Shown here piece after piece: positions 8,151 to 16,206 of a stretch of 64,000 nucleotides of DNA (position 1 is its first letter; each line of letters opens with the position of its first letter). The stretch spans positions 32,648-96,647 of the forward strand of contig UQQU01000001.1 of NCBI GenBank assembly GCA_900543325.1, written 5' to 3'. The notes under the pieces were generated by a model, which did not search any database, had not been told where the DNA came from, and worked only from the letters and a program-made list of their open reading frames with translations. This stretch comes from an uncultured Clostridium sp. GTDB lineage: Bacteria > Bacillota > Clostridia > Clostridiales > Clostridiaceae. Made by a program: the position numbers and the translations under genes.

Positions 8151-8181
8151 CGCAGTTTTTAAAATTAAAAAGCGCAGTTTT
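8151..8181 (+). repeat. Two direct CGCAGTTTT repeats in the recombinase leader
   Basis: CGCAGTTTT occurs at 8151-8159 and 8173-8181, 22 bases apart (about two helical turns), in the same orientation as the right arm of the inverted repeat at 8080-8088. Together with the inverted pair this gives four copies within 127 bases. Confidence 0.75.
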
Positions 8182-8223
8182 ATTTTTAAGAAAAATGGAT
8201 TTGTACAAGAAAGGAAATTTTAA

Positions 8224-9045
8224 ATGAATTTAAATGATGAAATGCTAGAGATGATGAAATTCTACGAATTTTATAAACAAATGAAAGCATATGAAAAAAA
8301 TAATGAGTTTACTGAAAAAACTCAAGAAAATTTCATCAAAACAGAGGGAGCAAATAATATTTCTAAAAAAATAGCTCAAAAAACAGAGGGAGCAATTTTA
8401 AATGATAAAAAATCATATAAAAATGATGAAAATATAAAAGAAGAGGGTAAAAAAAAGAATTATAAAGCAACAAGACCATTAGAGGTTGAAGAATATGAAA
8501 CTATAATCAAGCTATGTAAAGAAGGTTTTACTTATTTAGATAAAAACACAGGGAGAGAAAAAAAGTTTAGACCAAATCCCTCTTTAGCTTTTGCATTAGC
8601 ACTTCAGGCAACATTAGGATTTAGAGCTTCAGATATAGTTAATTTGAAAGTTTCAGATTTTAATAGAAGTAAATTTGCTATTAAGGAGATAAAAACAGGT
8701 AAATGGCAAAATAGAGATTTAAATGATGCAATGTATAATAAATTATTGGAATATGCAGTTAATAATAATTTAGATAAGGATGACTATATTTATCCGAATA
8801 AAATAAGAAATATGCAACAACAATTAAAAATAATAACTGACTATTTAGGCTATAAAAATATTGGTACTCATTCATTCAGAAAGCTTTTTGCTCATACATT
8901 ATATGAGGAATCAGGACATGATATAGAATTAGTTAGACATGTATTAAATCACTCCGATATAAAAACAACTATGAGATATCTAGGGGTAAGTATGAAGAAG
9001 TTAAAAGAAATGAGTAATAAAATAGATTTCTCTTATGCCTTATAA
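8224..9045 (+). CDS. Tyrosine recombinase (integrase/Xer-like), short form
   Basis: A 273-residue site-specific recombinase. The catalytic domain (~85-270) shows the full set: Arg in ATLGFRASDIVNL, Lys in IKTGKWQNR, HSFRKLF (H-x-x-R), His in VLNHSDIKTT and the nucleophile Tyr in MRYLGVS. The first ~80 residues are hydrophilic and low-complexity and do not look like the usual SAM-like core-binding domain. They include KTEGA twice, each encoded by the same 15-base repeat. It starts at ATG after AAAGGAAA. It is divergent from the RHH/coiled-coil gene and preceded by an inverted-plus-direct repeat set that could be its recombination site. It may resolve plasmid or chromosome dimers, or be left over from a mobile element. 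Confidence 0.85.
   Translation: MNLNDEMLEMMKFYEFYKQMKAYEKNNEFTEKTQENFIKTEGANNISKKIAQKTEGAILNDKKSYKNDENIKEEGKKKNYKATRPLEVEEYETIIKLCKEGFTYLDKNTGREKKFRPNPSLAFALALQATLGFRASDIVNLKVSDFNRSKFAIKEIKTGKWQNRDLNDAMYNKLLEYAVNNNLDKDDYIYPNKIRNMQQQLKIITDYLGYKNIGTHSFRKLFAHTLYEESGHDIELVRHVLNHSDIKTTMRYLGVSMKKLKEMSNKIDFSYAL
8338..8394 (+). repeat. 15-bp repeat AAAACAGAGGGAGCA, copies 1 and 2 (inside the recombinase gene)
   Basis: Exact copies at 8338-8352 and 8380-8394, 42 bases apart and in frame, each coding for KTEGA. A third exact copy is at 9044-9058. They are unusually G-rich for their surroundings. Confidence 0.85.
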
Positions 9046-9058
9046 AACAGAGGGAGCA
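9044..9058 (+). repeat. 15-bp repeat AAAACAGAGGGAGCA, copy 3 (over the recombinase stop codon)
   Basis: Exact third copy. Its first two bases are the last two of the recombinase TAA stop codon (9043-9045), so it begins at the very end of the gene. Confidence 0.85.
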
Positions 9059-9113
9059 TTCTAAAAATTTTCATCGTTAATTTGCTTTTTCTCAATATTA
9101 ATCAATCATGAAC

Positions 9114-9153
9114 AAAAATACCGCATATTCTTTTTGAATAATACGGTATTTTT
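9114..9153. terminator. Terminator after the recombinase gene
   Basis: Inverted repeat AAAAATACCG / CGGTATTTTT with further partial pairing inside (ATATTC/GAATAA) and a T-run, 69 bases past the stop. The remaining ~170 bases up to the MazG-like gene show no gene. Confidence 0.75.
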
Positions 9154-9327
9154 AATTATTAATATTTAATTTTATTTTCGTAATATATTAAAATTTCGAA
9201 ATAATTTTGCATTAAATATCTCTTCATGAAAATATCATCTGTATTCTGTTTCCAAAATATCAATACTCTTCTTTAGTTTATTCTATTATACCTAAAAATA
9301 ATTATTTCCAATATCCTGTTAATCCTC

Positions 9328-9654
9328 TTATTTCATTAACTTTCTTTCAGTTTTTGATAAGAAAGTTTCTAACGCTTCAGCAAGATCAATATTCATACGT
9401 TCAGCTAAAATAATGACCCACCATATACATTCGCCAAGCTTATGTTCTAGTTCAGTTTTACTTTCACTATTTGTTGGCCAACGCCCCTGATCAGCCATTG
9501 TCAGACGACCAACTAAACCTGCATCTGTCAAAAACGCCAATGCATCCTCTTCTACTGTCCATTCTTTTTCATGATATTTTCTTTCCAAATCATGATATAG
9601 TTTTCTTATTTGAACTGAACGTTCAACTATTTCATCAAAGTTCATATCTTTCAT
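9328..9654 (-). CDS. MazG-like nucleotide pyrophosphohydrolase
   Basis: A 108-residue all-helical protein with the MazG-like pattern: acidic EEDALAFLTDAGLVGR, then a second acidic helix ELEHKLGECIWWVIILAERMNIDLAEALETF. Members of this superfamily hydrolyse nucleoside triphosphates to monophosphates and pyrophosphate with Mg2+ bound by Glu/Asp residues; the substrate here is unknown. The canonical E-x-x-D of the second helix reads as E-C here, so the metal site may differ. The ATG follows AAGGA. Base composition looks noticeably more GC-rich than the neighbours, which suggests recent transfer. It stands alone between the recombinase and the purine operon. Confidence 0.7.
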   Translation of the reverse strand: MKDMNFDEIVERSVQIRKLYHDLERKYHEKEWTVEEDALAFLTDAGLVGRLTMADQGRWPTNSESKTELEHKLGECIWWVIILAERMNIDLAEALETFLSKTERKLMK

Positions 9655-9899
9655 CTTATCCTTCTTCTTTCTTAAGAATTTTTAATTTATACATTATTAT
9701 AACATATTTTTTCTAATTCTCACTATCTACAAACTACTCATCATATATTTAAATTACAAACTTAATAATATAAGGATTTCAATACTAAGCATCTCTAATT
9801 CCTTAGTTCCCATAATATCCTTCACTTTATAACTCTTTTTAAATTTCTATTTTAATTATATCACACAATAATCATTACCTATTTTTACTATTATAAATA

Positions 9900-9940
9900 C
9901 AAAAATGGATCATATCTAAATTTGTAAGATATAATCCATC
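9900..9940 (-). terminator. Terminator of the purine-catabolic operon
   Basis: 13-bp inverted repeat with one mismatch (ATGGATCATATCT / AGATATAATCCAT), followed on the minus strand by a U-run, just past the last gene of the operon. Confidence 0.8.
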
Positions 9941-9953
9941 TACACATAAACTA

Positions 9954-10883
9954 TTATTTTCTTTTTAAAGCTACCAATACCTTTTCACAAGTTACTGGCA
10001 ATTCATAAAATCTAACGCCAATAGCATCATAAATTGCATTTAAAATAGCTGGTGCCGTTGGTAACATTACTGGTTCACCTAATCCCTTTGCACCAAAAGG
10101 TCCAGTAGATTCATTTTCTTCAACAAAATATGATTTTATATTAGGCATATCCATAGAAGTAGGGATAATATAATTAGAAAAATTGGTATTTTTAATTTTT
10201 CCTTTATTTAAATTAATTTCTTCCATAAGGGCATATCCCATTCCCATTAAACATCCACCTTCTACTTGACCTTCTGCTAAAGTAGGATTAATAATTTTCC
10301 CTGCATCATTAACCGCTACAATTTCTAATATATCTACCTTACCAGTTTCAGTATCTACTATAACAGTAGCTCTTTGTGCTCCAAATGTATATGGCCAATA
10401 AGGATTACCTTGTCCATCTTTCTCATGGATTTTTGATGTAGTTGCCTTAAAATACCCATCTTCAAATGTTGAAATATTATTTTTACTCATATCTTGAAGT
10501 ATATTTTTAATCTGATCAGATGAAGTTATTTTTTCTGTCTTATTAATAACATTATTAATATTATCTCTCAATTTATTACAAGCATTTAAAACAGCATTAC
10601 CAGTATTATAAGTCTGTCTACTAGCTGCAGCTGTACCTGAATCCTTCATGGTACTTGTATTTGTATTAATTATATTAACTAATTTTTCATCTATATTTAA
10701 AGTTTTAGTAGCAATTTGCCACATCACACTTTTCCCACCAGATCCTACATCTGATACCTCAACATAAATATTAATAGTTCCATTACTTTCTATTTTAGCA
10801 GTTGCTCTTGATTCATCAGGAAATCCATTACCATAACCAGTACCATAAAAAGTTGAGGCATATCCAATACCTTTCTTTTTCAT
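9954..10883 (-). CDS. Molybdenum hydroxylase, C-terminal half of the Mo-binding subunit as a separate protein
   Basis: A 309-residue protein equal to the second half of an XdhA-type Mo subunit. It ends with the conserved region around GPFGAKGLGEPVMLPTAPAILNAI, whose Glu matches the catalytic base, and contains GKIINPTLAEGQVEGGCLMGMGYALMEE. The preceding gene encodes the first half and ends 12 bases upstream. Between them is a full AAGGAG site and an ATG, so the split is built for separate translation and is not a simple frameshift. Eubacterium barkeri nicotinate dehydrogenase has the same F-S-L-M order with a split Mo subunit (NdhL/NdhM). Context with guanine deaminase argues for a purine substrate. 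This is the last gene of the operon. Confidence 0.8.
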   Translation of the reverse strand: MKKKGIGYASTFYGTGYGNGFPDESRATAKIESNGTINIYVEVSDVGSGGKSVMWQIATKTLNIDEKLVNIINTNTSTMKDSGTAAASRQTYNTGNAVLNACNKLRDNINNVINKTEKITSSDQIKNILQDMSKNNISTFEDGYFKATTSKIHEKDGQGNPYWPYTFGAQRATVIVDTETGKVDILEIVAVNDAGKIINPTLAEGQVEGGCLMGMGYALMEEINLNKGKIKNTNFSNYIIPTSMDMPNIKSYFVEENESTGPFGAKGLGEPVMLPTAPAILNAIYDAIGVRFYELPVTCEKVLVALKRK

Positions 10884-10895
10884 TTTAACTACTCC

Positions 10896-12137
10896 TTATA
10901 AATCAACTCCATCAATAGAAGCTAATTTCTCTATACACTTTTTAATTCCAACACTTTCTTCTAACTTTTGTCCAGTTGCAGTATAGCTTCCACATGTAAA
11001 AGCATTAATACTTCTAAATTTAAGGGGATGAATATTAAGCTTTTCTGCCAATATATCCATTTGAGACTCACAAGCTATTGGAACTTGTGCTGCTCCAAAC
11101 CCTCTCATAGCTCCACAAAATGGATTATTAGTATAAACAGCATATGCTTTTATATCTACATTAGGAATTTCATAAGGTCCTGTAGCATGTACCGCTGCCT
11201 TTCTTACAACATTAATTCCCCAAGATACATAAGCCCCAGTGTCAGCATATATTCTAGCCTTTAGTGCAGATAATTTTCCATCACTATTAACAGCTGTTTT
11301 ATAATACATTTTCATTGGATGTCTCTTACTATGCGATATAGTAGATTCTTCTCTTGAGTAAATTATTTTAACTGGTCTTTTAGTTATATAAGATGCAATA
11401 GCTGCATGACATTGAGGATTTATATCTTCTCTTCCACCAAAGGCTCCTCCAATAGACATATTAATAACATTAACCTTTTTTTCTTTTAAGTTAAGACATC
11501 TGGCTACTTCTTCCCTATCATAATGTGGATATTGTGTTGCAACATATAGATCTAATTCATTGTTGCTTTTATAATTTGCAATAGCTACCTCAGGCTGCAT
11601 AAAAGCATGATCAGTCATCTGTGTATAATAGGTGTTAACTGTAATGAACTTAGAATTTCTAAAAGCCTCTTCAATATTTCCCTTTTTAATTTCTATATCA
11701 TATAAAATATTATTTTCCTTACCTAAAATAGGTGCATTACTTTTTAATGCATCTTCTATTGTAAATATTCCTTTATATTCTTCATATTCTACATTAACTT
11801 TTTCTAAAGCTCTCTCTAAACTTGCTTTATCCTTCGCTATCACTAATACTATACAATCACCAATTCTTTTTATAATATCTTTAACTAAAATAGGAATATC
11901 TTTAAAAACTACACCATGAGTAATTTCACCTGGTATACCTTTATAATCAATAACATCAATTACACCATCTAATTTTTTAACTTCATCTATATTTATAGAC
12001 TTAACTTTTCCGTAAGCAATAGTGCTTCTCTTAACTCCTGCATAAAGCATATTTTCAAATTCTAAATCATCTGGGAATGTTGCTTTACCTAATACTTTCT
12101 CATATGCATCTGGCCTTATTACACTTTTACCAACCAA
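10896..12137 (-). CDS. Molybdenum hydroxylase, N-terminal half of the Mo-binding subunit
   Basis: A 413-residue protein matching the first half of XdhA-type subunits: N-terminal hammerhead domain (VIRPDAYEKVLGKATFPDD), then the Mo-pterin domain with GGAFGGREDINPQ and CGAMRGFGAAQVP. A full-length subunit would be ~760 residues; here translation stops after IEKLASIDGVDL and the rest is the next gene. The start is TTG at 12137, directly after GGAGGTGAAAAG. It lies 25 bases downstream of the iron-sulfur subunit gene. With the FAD, Fe-S and C-terminal Mo proteins it should form a four-chain hydroxylase. Purine hydroxylase, xanthine dehydrogenase and nicotinate dehydrogenase are all possible. Confidence 0.82.
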   Translation of the reverse strand: MVGKSVIRPDAYEKVLGKATFPDDLEFENMLYAGVKRSTIAYGKVKSINIDEVKKLDGVIDVIDYKGIPGEITHGVVFKDIPILVKDIIKRIGDCIVLVIAKDKASLERALEKVNVEYEEYKGIFTIEDALKSNAPILGKENNILYDIEIKKGNIEEAFRNSKFITVNTYYTQMTDHAFMQPEVAIANYKSNNELDLYVATQYPHYDREEVARCLNLKEKKVNVINMSIGGAFGGREDINPQCHAAIASYITKRPVKIIYSREESTISHSKRHPMKMYYKTAVNSDGKLSALKARIYADTGAYVSWGINVVRKAAVHATGPYEIPNVDIKAYAVYTNNPFCGAMRGFGAAQVPIACESQMDILAEKLNIHPLKFRSINAFTCGSYTATGQKLEESVGIKKCIEKLASIDGVDL

Positions 12138-12162
12138 CTTTTCACCTCCAAAAGTATTAGGG

Positions 12163-12639
12163 CTATTTATTATTTAATTTATCTTGAGCTAACATTACAG
12201 CTTGTATTATTTTTTTATATCCTGTACATCTACAGAGATTTCCTGATAAAGACACTTTAATTTCCTCTTCACTTGCATTTGGTTTTTCATCTAAAAGTGC
12301 TTTTGCACTTAGTATCATACCTGGAGTACAATAACCACATTGAATAGCTCCAACCTCCATAAAAGCTTCTTGTATTGGATGAAGTTTATCTTTATCTGAA
12401 ACACCTTCAATTGTTATTACATTTTTTCCATCAGCAGAAGAGGCCAACATTAAGCAAGAATTAATTGCTTTCCCATTAACAATAACTGTACATGCACCGC
12501 ATTCTCCTTCGCCACAGCCTTCTTTAGTTCCTTTTAACTTTAAATCATCTCTTAGAAAATCAATTAATCTTATTGATGGATCAATATCTTTAGTATAATT
12601 TATTCCATTTACATTAATAGAAACCTTAATATTAAACAC
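12163..12639 (-). CDS. Molybdenum hydroxylase [2Fe-2S] subunit (second set)
   Basis: A 158-residue iron-sulfur subunit with two cluster domains. The plant-ferredoxin-type motif is CGEGECGACTVIVNGKAINSC (about 42-62) and the helical-domain motif is QCGYCTPGM ... LCRCTGYKKI (about 101-145). All eight cysteines are present. It passes electrons from the molybdenum site to the FAD subunit. The gene overlaps the end of the preceding FAD subunit gene by eight bases, so the two are probably translationally coupled. It shares its domain layout with the paralogue at 14843-15319. Confidence 0.9.
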   Translation of the reverse strand: MFNIKVSINVNGINYTKDIDPSIRLIDFLRDDLKLKGTKEGCGEGECGACTVIVNGKAINSCLMLASSADGKNVITIEGVSDKDKLHPIQEAFMEVGAIQCGYCTPGMILSAKALLDEKPNASEEEIKVSLSGNLCRCTGYKKIIQAVMLAQDKLNNK

Positions 12640-13510
12640 CTTCTATCTTTAATGCATTATATAAAGCTTTCTTATACATACCTTTAACAGCCTCTTTTTT
12701 AAAATCCACAGTACTTCTTCCATTTATGCTGTTATATACTGCATTTTCTAAAATACTTAGAATTTCATTTTCAAATAGAGCTTCTTTTTTTTCGTTTATT
12801 ACAACTCTTCTAACATCTGCAACTTCAAATGGTACTTTACCTGCTGCACCAATAACTACACTTATATCTTTTACTATATCTTCTTCTAAAGTTAATCTTA
12901 CAGCCACACTTATTCTAGCTATAGCTAAAGAATTTCTCTTTCCAAGTTTGTAGTACCCACTTATACTATTCTTTTTAGGAATAATAAATTTTGTTATTAT
13001 TTCTTTTTCTCTTAAATGTTCAATATTATAATTTTTAAAATAATCTATTAAACTAACTTCTCTAACACCATCAATAGACTCTAAGATTATTTTACTATCT
13101 AAAGCCATTAAACAAGGTATTGAATCTGCTGCCGAGGCACCATTTGCTACATTTCCACCTATAGTAGCGACATTTCTTATTTGTGGAGATCCCATAGTTT
13201 TACTACATTCATATAAAGAGTTATATCTCTTTTTTATTATTTCACTTTCTTTAAGTTCACTAAAGGTTACCATAGATCCAATAGATATACTATCATCTTT
13301 TTCTTCTATGTTTTTTAATTCTTCTATATTACCTATATCTAATAAACTAGCTGGTATATGTTTATTTTTTCTAATATCAATAACTAAATCTGTACCACCT
13401 GCTAATACTTTTATACTCTCTTCATTATATAATATTTTCTTTGCTTCATCTAAAGTATTTGGTTTAAATATCTCAATCAAAAACTCACCACTCTTTACTT
13501 TAATAAGCAT
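12632..13510 (-). CDS. Molybdenum hydroxylase FAD-binding subunit (second set)
   Basis: A 292-residue subunit of the CO-dehydrogenase/xanthine-dehydrogenase medium family. The FAD motifs AGGTDLVIDIR and GSPQIRNVATIGGNVANGASAADSIP are intact, and the C-terminal domain follows. It accepts electrons from the [2Fe-2S] subunit and hands them to NAD(P)+ or another acceptor. It follows guanine deaminase by 23 bases and overlaps the next gene by eight bases. Order FAD - Fe-S - Mo(N) - Mo(C) equals ndhF-S-L-M. The assigned substrate is inferred only from context. Confidence 0.88.
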   Translation of the reverse strand: MLIKVKSGEFLIEIFKPNTLDEAKKILYNEESIKVLAGGTDLVIDIRKNKHIPASLLDIGNIEELKNIEEKDDSISIGSMVTFSELKESEIIKKRYNSLYECSKTMGSPQIRNVATIGGNVANGASAADSIPCLMALDSKIILESIDGVREVSLIDYFKNYNIEHLREKEIITKFIIPKKNSISGYYKLGKRNSLAIARISVAVRLTLEEDIVKDISVVIGAAGKVPFEVADVRRVVINEKKEALFENEILSILENAVYNSINGRSTVDFKKEAVKGMYKKALYNALKIEGV

Positions 13511-13533
13511 TTATATTTTAAACTCATATAATT

Positions 13534-14835
13534 CTATAAAATAGGTTCATTAACAAGATTTCCTGAAACATATCTTTCAATAATATTATTAGAATTTCCT
13601 ATATATAAGAACTTTTGCAATCTCTCTTCTATTGAAATATTATTTTCAATAAGTAAATCACTATCATCTATAATTAAAGCATCAAACTCATAACCTTCTT
13701 CAAAGCTACCAACTTTACCAAAGAATTTCCCTCCACCTTTAGTTGCTAAATAAAATAACTCTGCTGTTGTAAATTTTTCTTCAACTTTATTACTATTAAG
13801 CCATCTTAAATTTGATACTTGAGCTGAAGAGGTTATAACTTCTGGTATTGATAGAGTATGTCCACCTGATATATCTGAAGCTAATCCAACATTAACTTTT
13901 CTTTCAATTAATCTTCTAATTGGAGCTATTCCACTAGATAAATTTAAATTAGATGTTGGACAATGAGCTATAAATACCTTTTTATCTCTTAATAGATCTA
14001 TTTCCTCTTCATTCACTAATACACAGTGAGCCATTATAGTCTTATTTTCTTTTAATAAATTTGCTTTATCATACACTTCAGTATAATTTCTACATTCAGG
14101 ATGTAGCTTTTTGACTAATTCTATTTCACCTGAGTTTTCACAAAGATGAGATTGCACTGGCACATCATATTGGTCTGCTATCTCTCCTAATTTTTTTAAT
14201 AATTCAAAACTACAGGTTGGAACAAATCTTGGAGTTATTATTGGTCTTACTAATTTATACTTATCCTTATATTCTTTTATTAATTCCATAGTTTCTGAAA
14301 TTGATTTATTAGTATCTTCTATTAATACATCTGGAGATTCTCTATCCATATTAACCTTTCCAATATATGCTCCTAATCCAGATTTATTAAATAAATCTAA
14401 AAGTAATTTTGTGCTTTCTTTATGAATTGTATTAAATATACAACATCTAGTAGTTCCAACACTCCATATTTTTCTTATTAACTTCTTATATACATTCTCA
14501 GCATATTGTAAATCTTCATATTTTGCTTCTTCAGGAAATGTATATTTATTTAGCCATGGCATTAACTCCTTATCTAAACCTAATCCCATATTAGGGAATT
14601 GTGGAGCATGTAAGTGCAAATCAATGAATCCAGGAATAATTAATTTATCTCCATAGTCCTTTATATTAATACATTTATACTTTAATGGCAATTCATTATA
14701 AACGCCTTTAACTCTTTCATCTTCTACTACTATTATTCCATTATTTATAACTTCATATTTTCCAAATATTTTTGTATATATTATATTTCCTTTTATGCCA
14801 TAAAGTTCTTTCAATTTAAATCTCCCCTTAGTCAA
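13534..14835 (-). CDS. guaD: Guanine deaminase
   Basis: A 433-residue amidohydrolase converting guanine to xanthine and ammonia. Metal-site motifs are PGFIDLHLHAPQ (about 73-84), then QSHLCEN, AHCVLV, AHCPTSN and the aspartate of LASDISGG; HLHAPQFPNMG is characteristic of guanine deaminases. Length agrees with the family. It sits in the middle of the operon between two molybdenum hydroxylases, starting seven bases after the first hydroxylase's Fe-S gene, so its product xanthine is the natural substrate for one of them. This gene is the strongest reason to call the operon purine catabolism. Confidence 0.9.
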   Translation of the reverse strand: MTKGRFKLKELYGIKGNIIYTKIFGKYEVINNGIIVVEDERVKGVYNELPLKYKCINIKDYGDKLIIPGFIDLHLHAPQFPNMGLGLDKELMPWLNKYTFPEEAKYEDLQYAENVYKKLIRKIWSVGTTRCCIFNTIHKESTKLLLDLFNKSGLGAYIGKVNMDRESPDVLIEDTNKSISETMELIKEYKDKYKLVRPIITPRFVPTCSFELLKKLGEIADQYDVPVQSHLCENSGEIELVKKLHPECRNYTEVYDKANLLKENKTIMAHCVLVNEEEIDLLRDKKVFIAHCPTSNLNLSSGIAPIRRLIERKVNVGLASDISGGHTLSIPEVITSSAQVSNLRWLNSNKVEEKFTTAELFYLATKGGGKFFGKVGSFEEGYEFDALIIDDSDLLIENNISIEERLQKFLYIGNSNNIIERYVSGNLVNEPIL

Positions 14836-14842
14836 TATTTAA

Positions 14843-15319
14843 TTATTTTTTCTGCAAAGACTTTTTAGTTGCCTTAAATATTTTTTGGTATCCTGTACAT
14901 CTACATAAATGTCCTGATAACTCTCTTTTTATTTCTTCATCTGTATATTCTTTTCCACTATTAACTAATGCTGTTGTTGTTAAGACAAGTCCTGGTGTAC
15001 AAAATCCACATTGAATAGCACCTTCATCTATATATGCTTGCTGAACCTTGCTTAACTTTCCATTTTTAGCTACACCTTCAATAGTTAATATTTTTTTCTT
15101 ATCAGCCCATATAGCAAGATAAATACATGAATCTACTGGTATTCCATCTATAAGAACAGTACAAGCTCCACATTCACCTACAGAACATCCTCTTTTTACT
15201 CCAGTTAAAAAAAGTCTATTTCTTAATACCTCTAGAAGAGATTCTCTAATATCAACTTCTATGTTATATTCAGTATCATTTACTATAATATTAATTTTCT
15301 TCATTATAGAATCATTCAT
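14843..15319 (-). CDS. xdhC: Xanthine dehydrogenase-type [2Fe-2S] subunit (first set)
   Basis: A 158-residue iron-sulfur subunit with both clusters: GCSVGECGACTVLIDGIPVDSC near residues 45-65 and QCGFCTPGL ... LCRCTGYQKI near 105-148. The start at 15319 lies one base beyond the FAD-subunit stop codon, so translation is coupled; an internal ATG five codons later (MKKINIIV) is also possible. Together with the genes at 15321-16193 and 16207-18498 it forms a complete three-subunit molybdenum hydroxylase. The symbol follows the common A-B-C use for Mo, FAD and Fe-S chains; naming differs between species. Confidence 0.87.
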   Translation of the reverse strand: MNDSIMKKINIIVNDTEYNIEVDIRESLLEVLRNRLFLTGVKRGCSVGECGACTVLIDGIPVDSCIYLAIWADKKKILTIEGVAKNGKLSKVQQAYIDEGAIQCGFCTPGLVLTTTALVNSGKEYTDEEIKRELSGHLCRCTGYQKIFKATKKSLQKK

Positions 15320-15320
15320 C

Positions 15321-16193
15321 CTACTTTACCTCACTTTTTATCAAAGCATCACTTAATATTCTTTTGATTAAAGTACTTATTAGATGCAATCTATAATCTC
15401 TAGAACCTCTCCATGAATTTCTAGGATTAGAATCTAGTCTTGCTAATTCAGCAATTTTATTAATAACTTCATTAGTTATATTATTACCTATAGCAAAATT
15501 TTCAGCTGTTCTACATCTTATAGGTGTTGGAGCTGCTACACCTAAAGAAACTCTTAAATCTTTAAAAATATTATCTTCTATCTCATATAAAAGAGCTACT
15601 CCTAACATTGATATATCAAGTGCTTTTCTATTGGCAAACTTAATATATTTACCTTTCTTATTTTTGTAATCCTCTTCCTTTATTAAAATTTCAGTTAATA
15701 TTTCATTTCTTTCAATTTTAACTTTACCTGGTCCATCATAAAATTCTGTAATTTTAACTATGCGCTCATTATTTAAACTCTTAATCTTAAGTTCTGCATT
15801 AAGTGAAAATAAGGCTGGTGCACTATCTGCTGAAACTGCTCCATTACATACATTACCACCTATAGTTGCCATATTCCTTATCTGTGGTCCTCCCATTGAT
15901 ACAGCAGCTTCACTTAATATAGGAACATTATTATTAATTACTTCACTTCTAAAAATATCAGAAAATGTTACATTTGCTCCTATTGAAATTGTGTTATCTT
16001 CTAAAATCTTAATATCTCTTAAGGTATCTAAATTCTTTATACTTAAAAGTTCTACATCGTTAAATTTACCATGATGTAATTTTATTAATACATCAGTACC
16101 TCCACTTATTATCTTTAATTTAGTATTACTATCTAATACCTTTAGTGCTTCATCTAAAGATTTTGGTTCCTTTATTTCTTTTATATCAAACAT
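15321..16193 (-). CDS. xdhB: Xanthine dehydrogenase-type FAD-binding subunit (first set)
   Basis: A 290-residue FAD subunit with SGGTDVLIKLH and GGPQIRNMATIGGNVCNGAVSADSAP, the two FAD-contacting segments, followed by the C-terminal CO-dehydrogenase flavoprotein domain. It begins 13 bases after the large Mo subunit gene and ends one base before the Fe-S gene. It is clearly paralogous to the FAD subunit at 12632-13510. Electron flow would be Mo to Fe-S to FAD to acceptor. Confidence 0.87.
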   Translation of the reverse strand: MFDIKEIKEPKSLDEALKVLDSNTKLKIISGGTDVLIKLHHGKFNDVELLSIKNLDTLRDIKILEDNTISIGANVTFSDIFRSEVINNNVPILSEAAVSMGGPQIRNMATIGGNVCNGAVSADSAPALFSLNAELKIKSLNNERIVKITEFYDGPGKVKIERNEILTEILIKEEDYKNKKGKYIKFANRKALDISMLGVALLYEIEDNIFKDLRVSLGVAAPTPIRCRTAENFAIGNNITNEVINKIAELARLDSNPRNSWRGSRDYRLHLISTLIKRILSDALIKSEVK

Positions 16194-16206
16194 ATAGACA
16201 TCCCCC

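Noticed and set aside
10884..10895. Frameshift or assembly error between the two Mo-subunit halves
   Set aside because: The gap contains a full AAGGAG plus ATG and the split matches a known enzyme architecture, so a designed split is more likely than an error.
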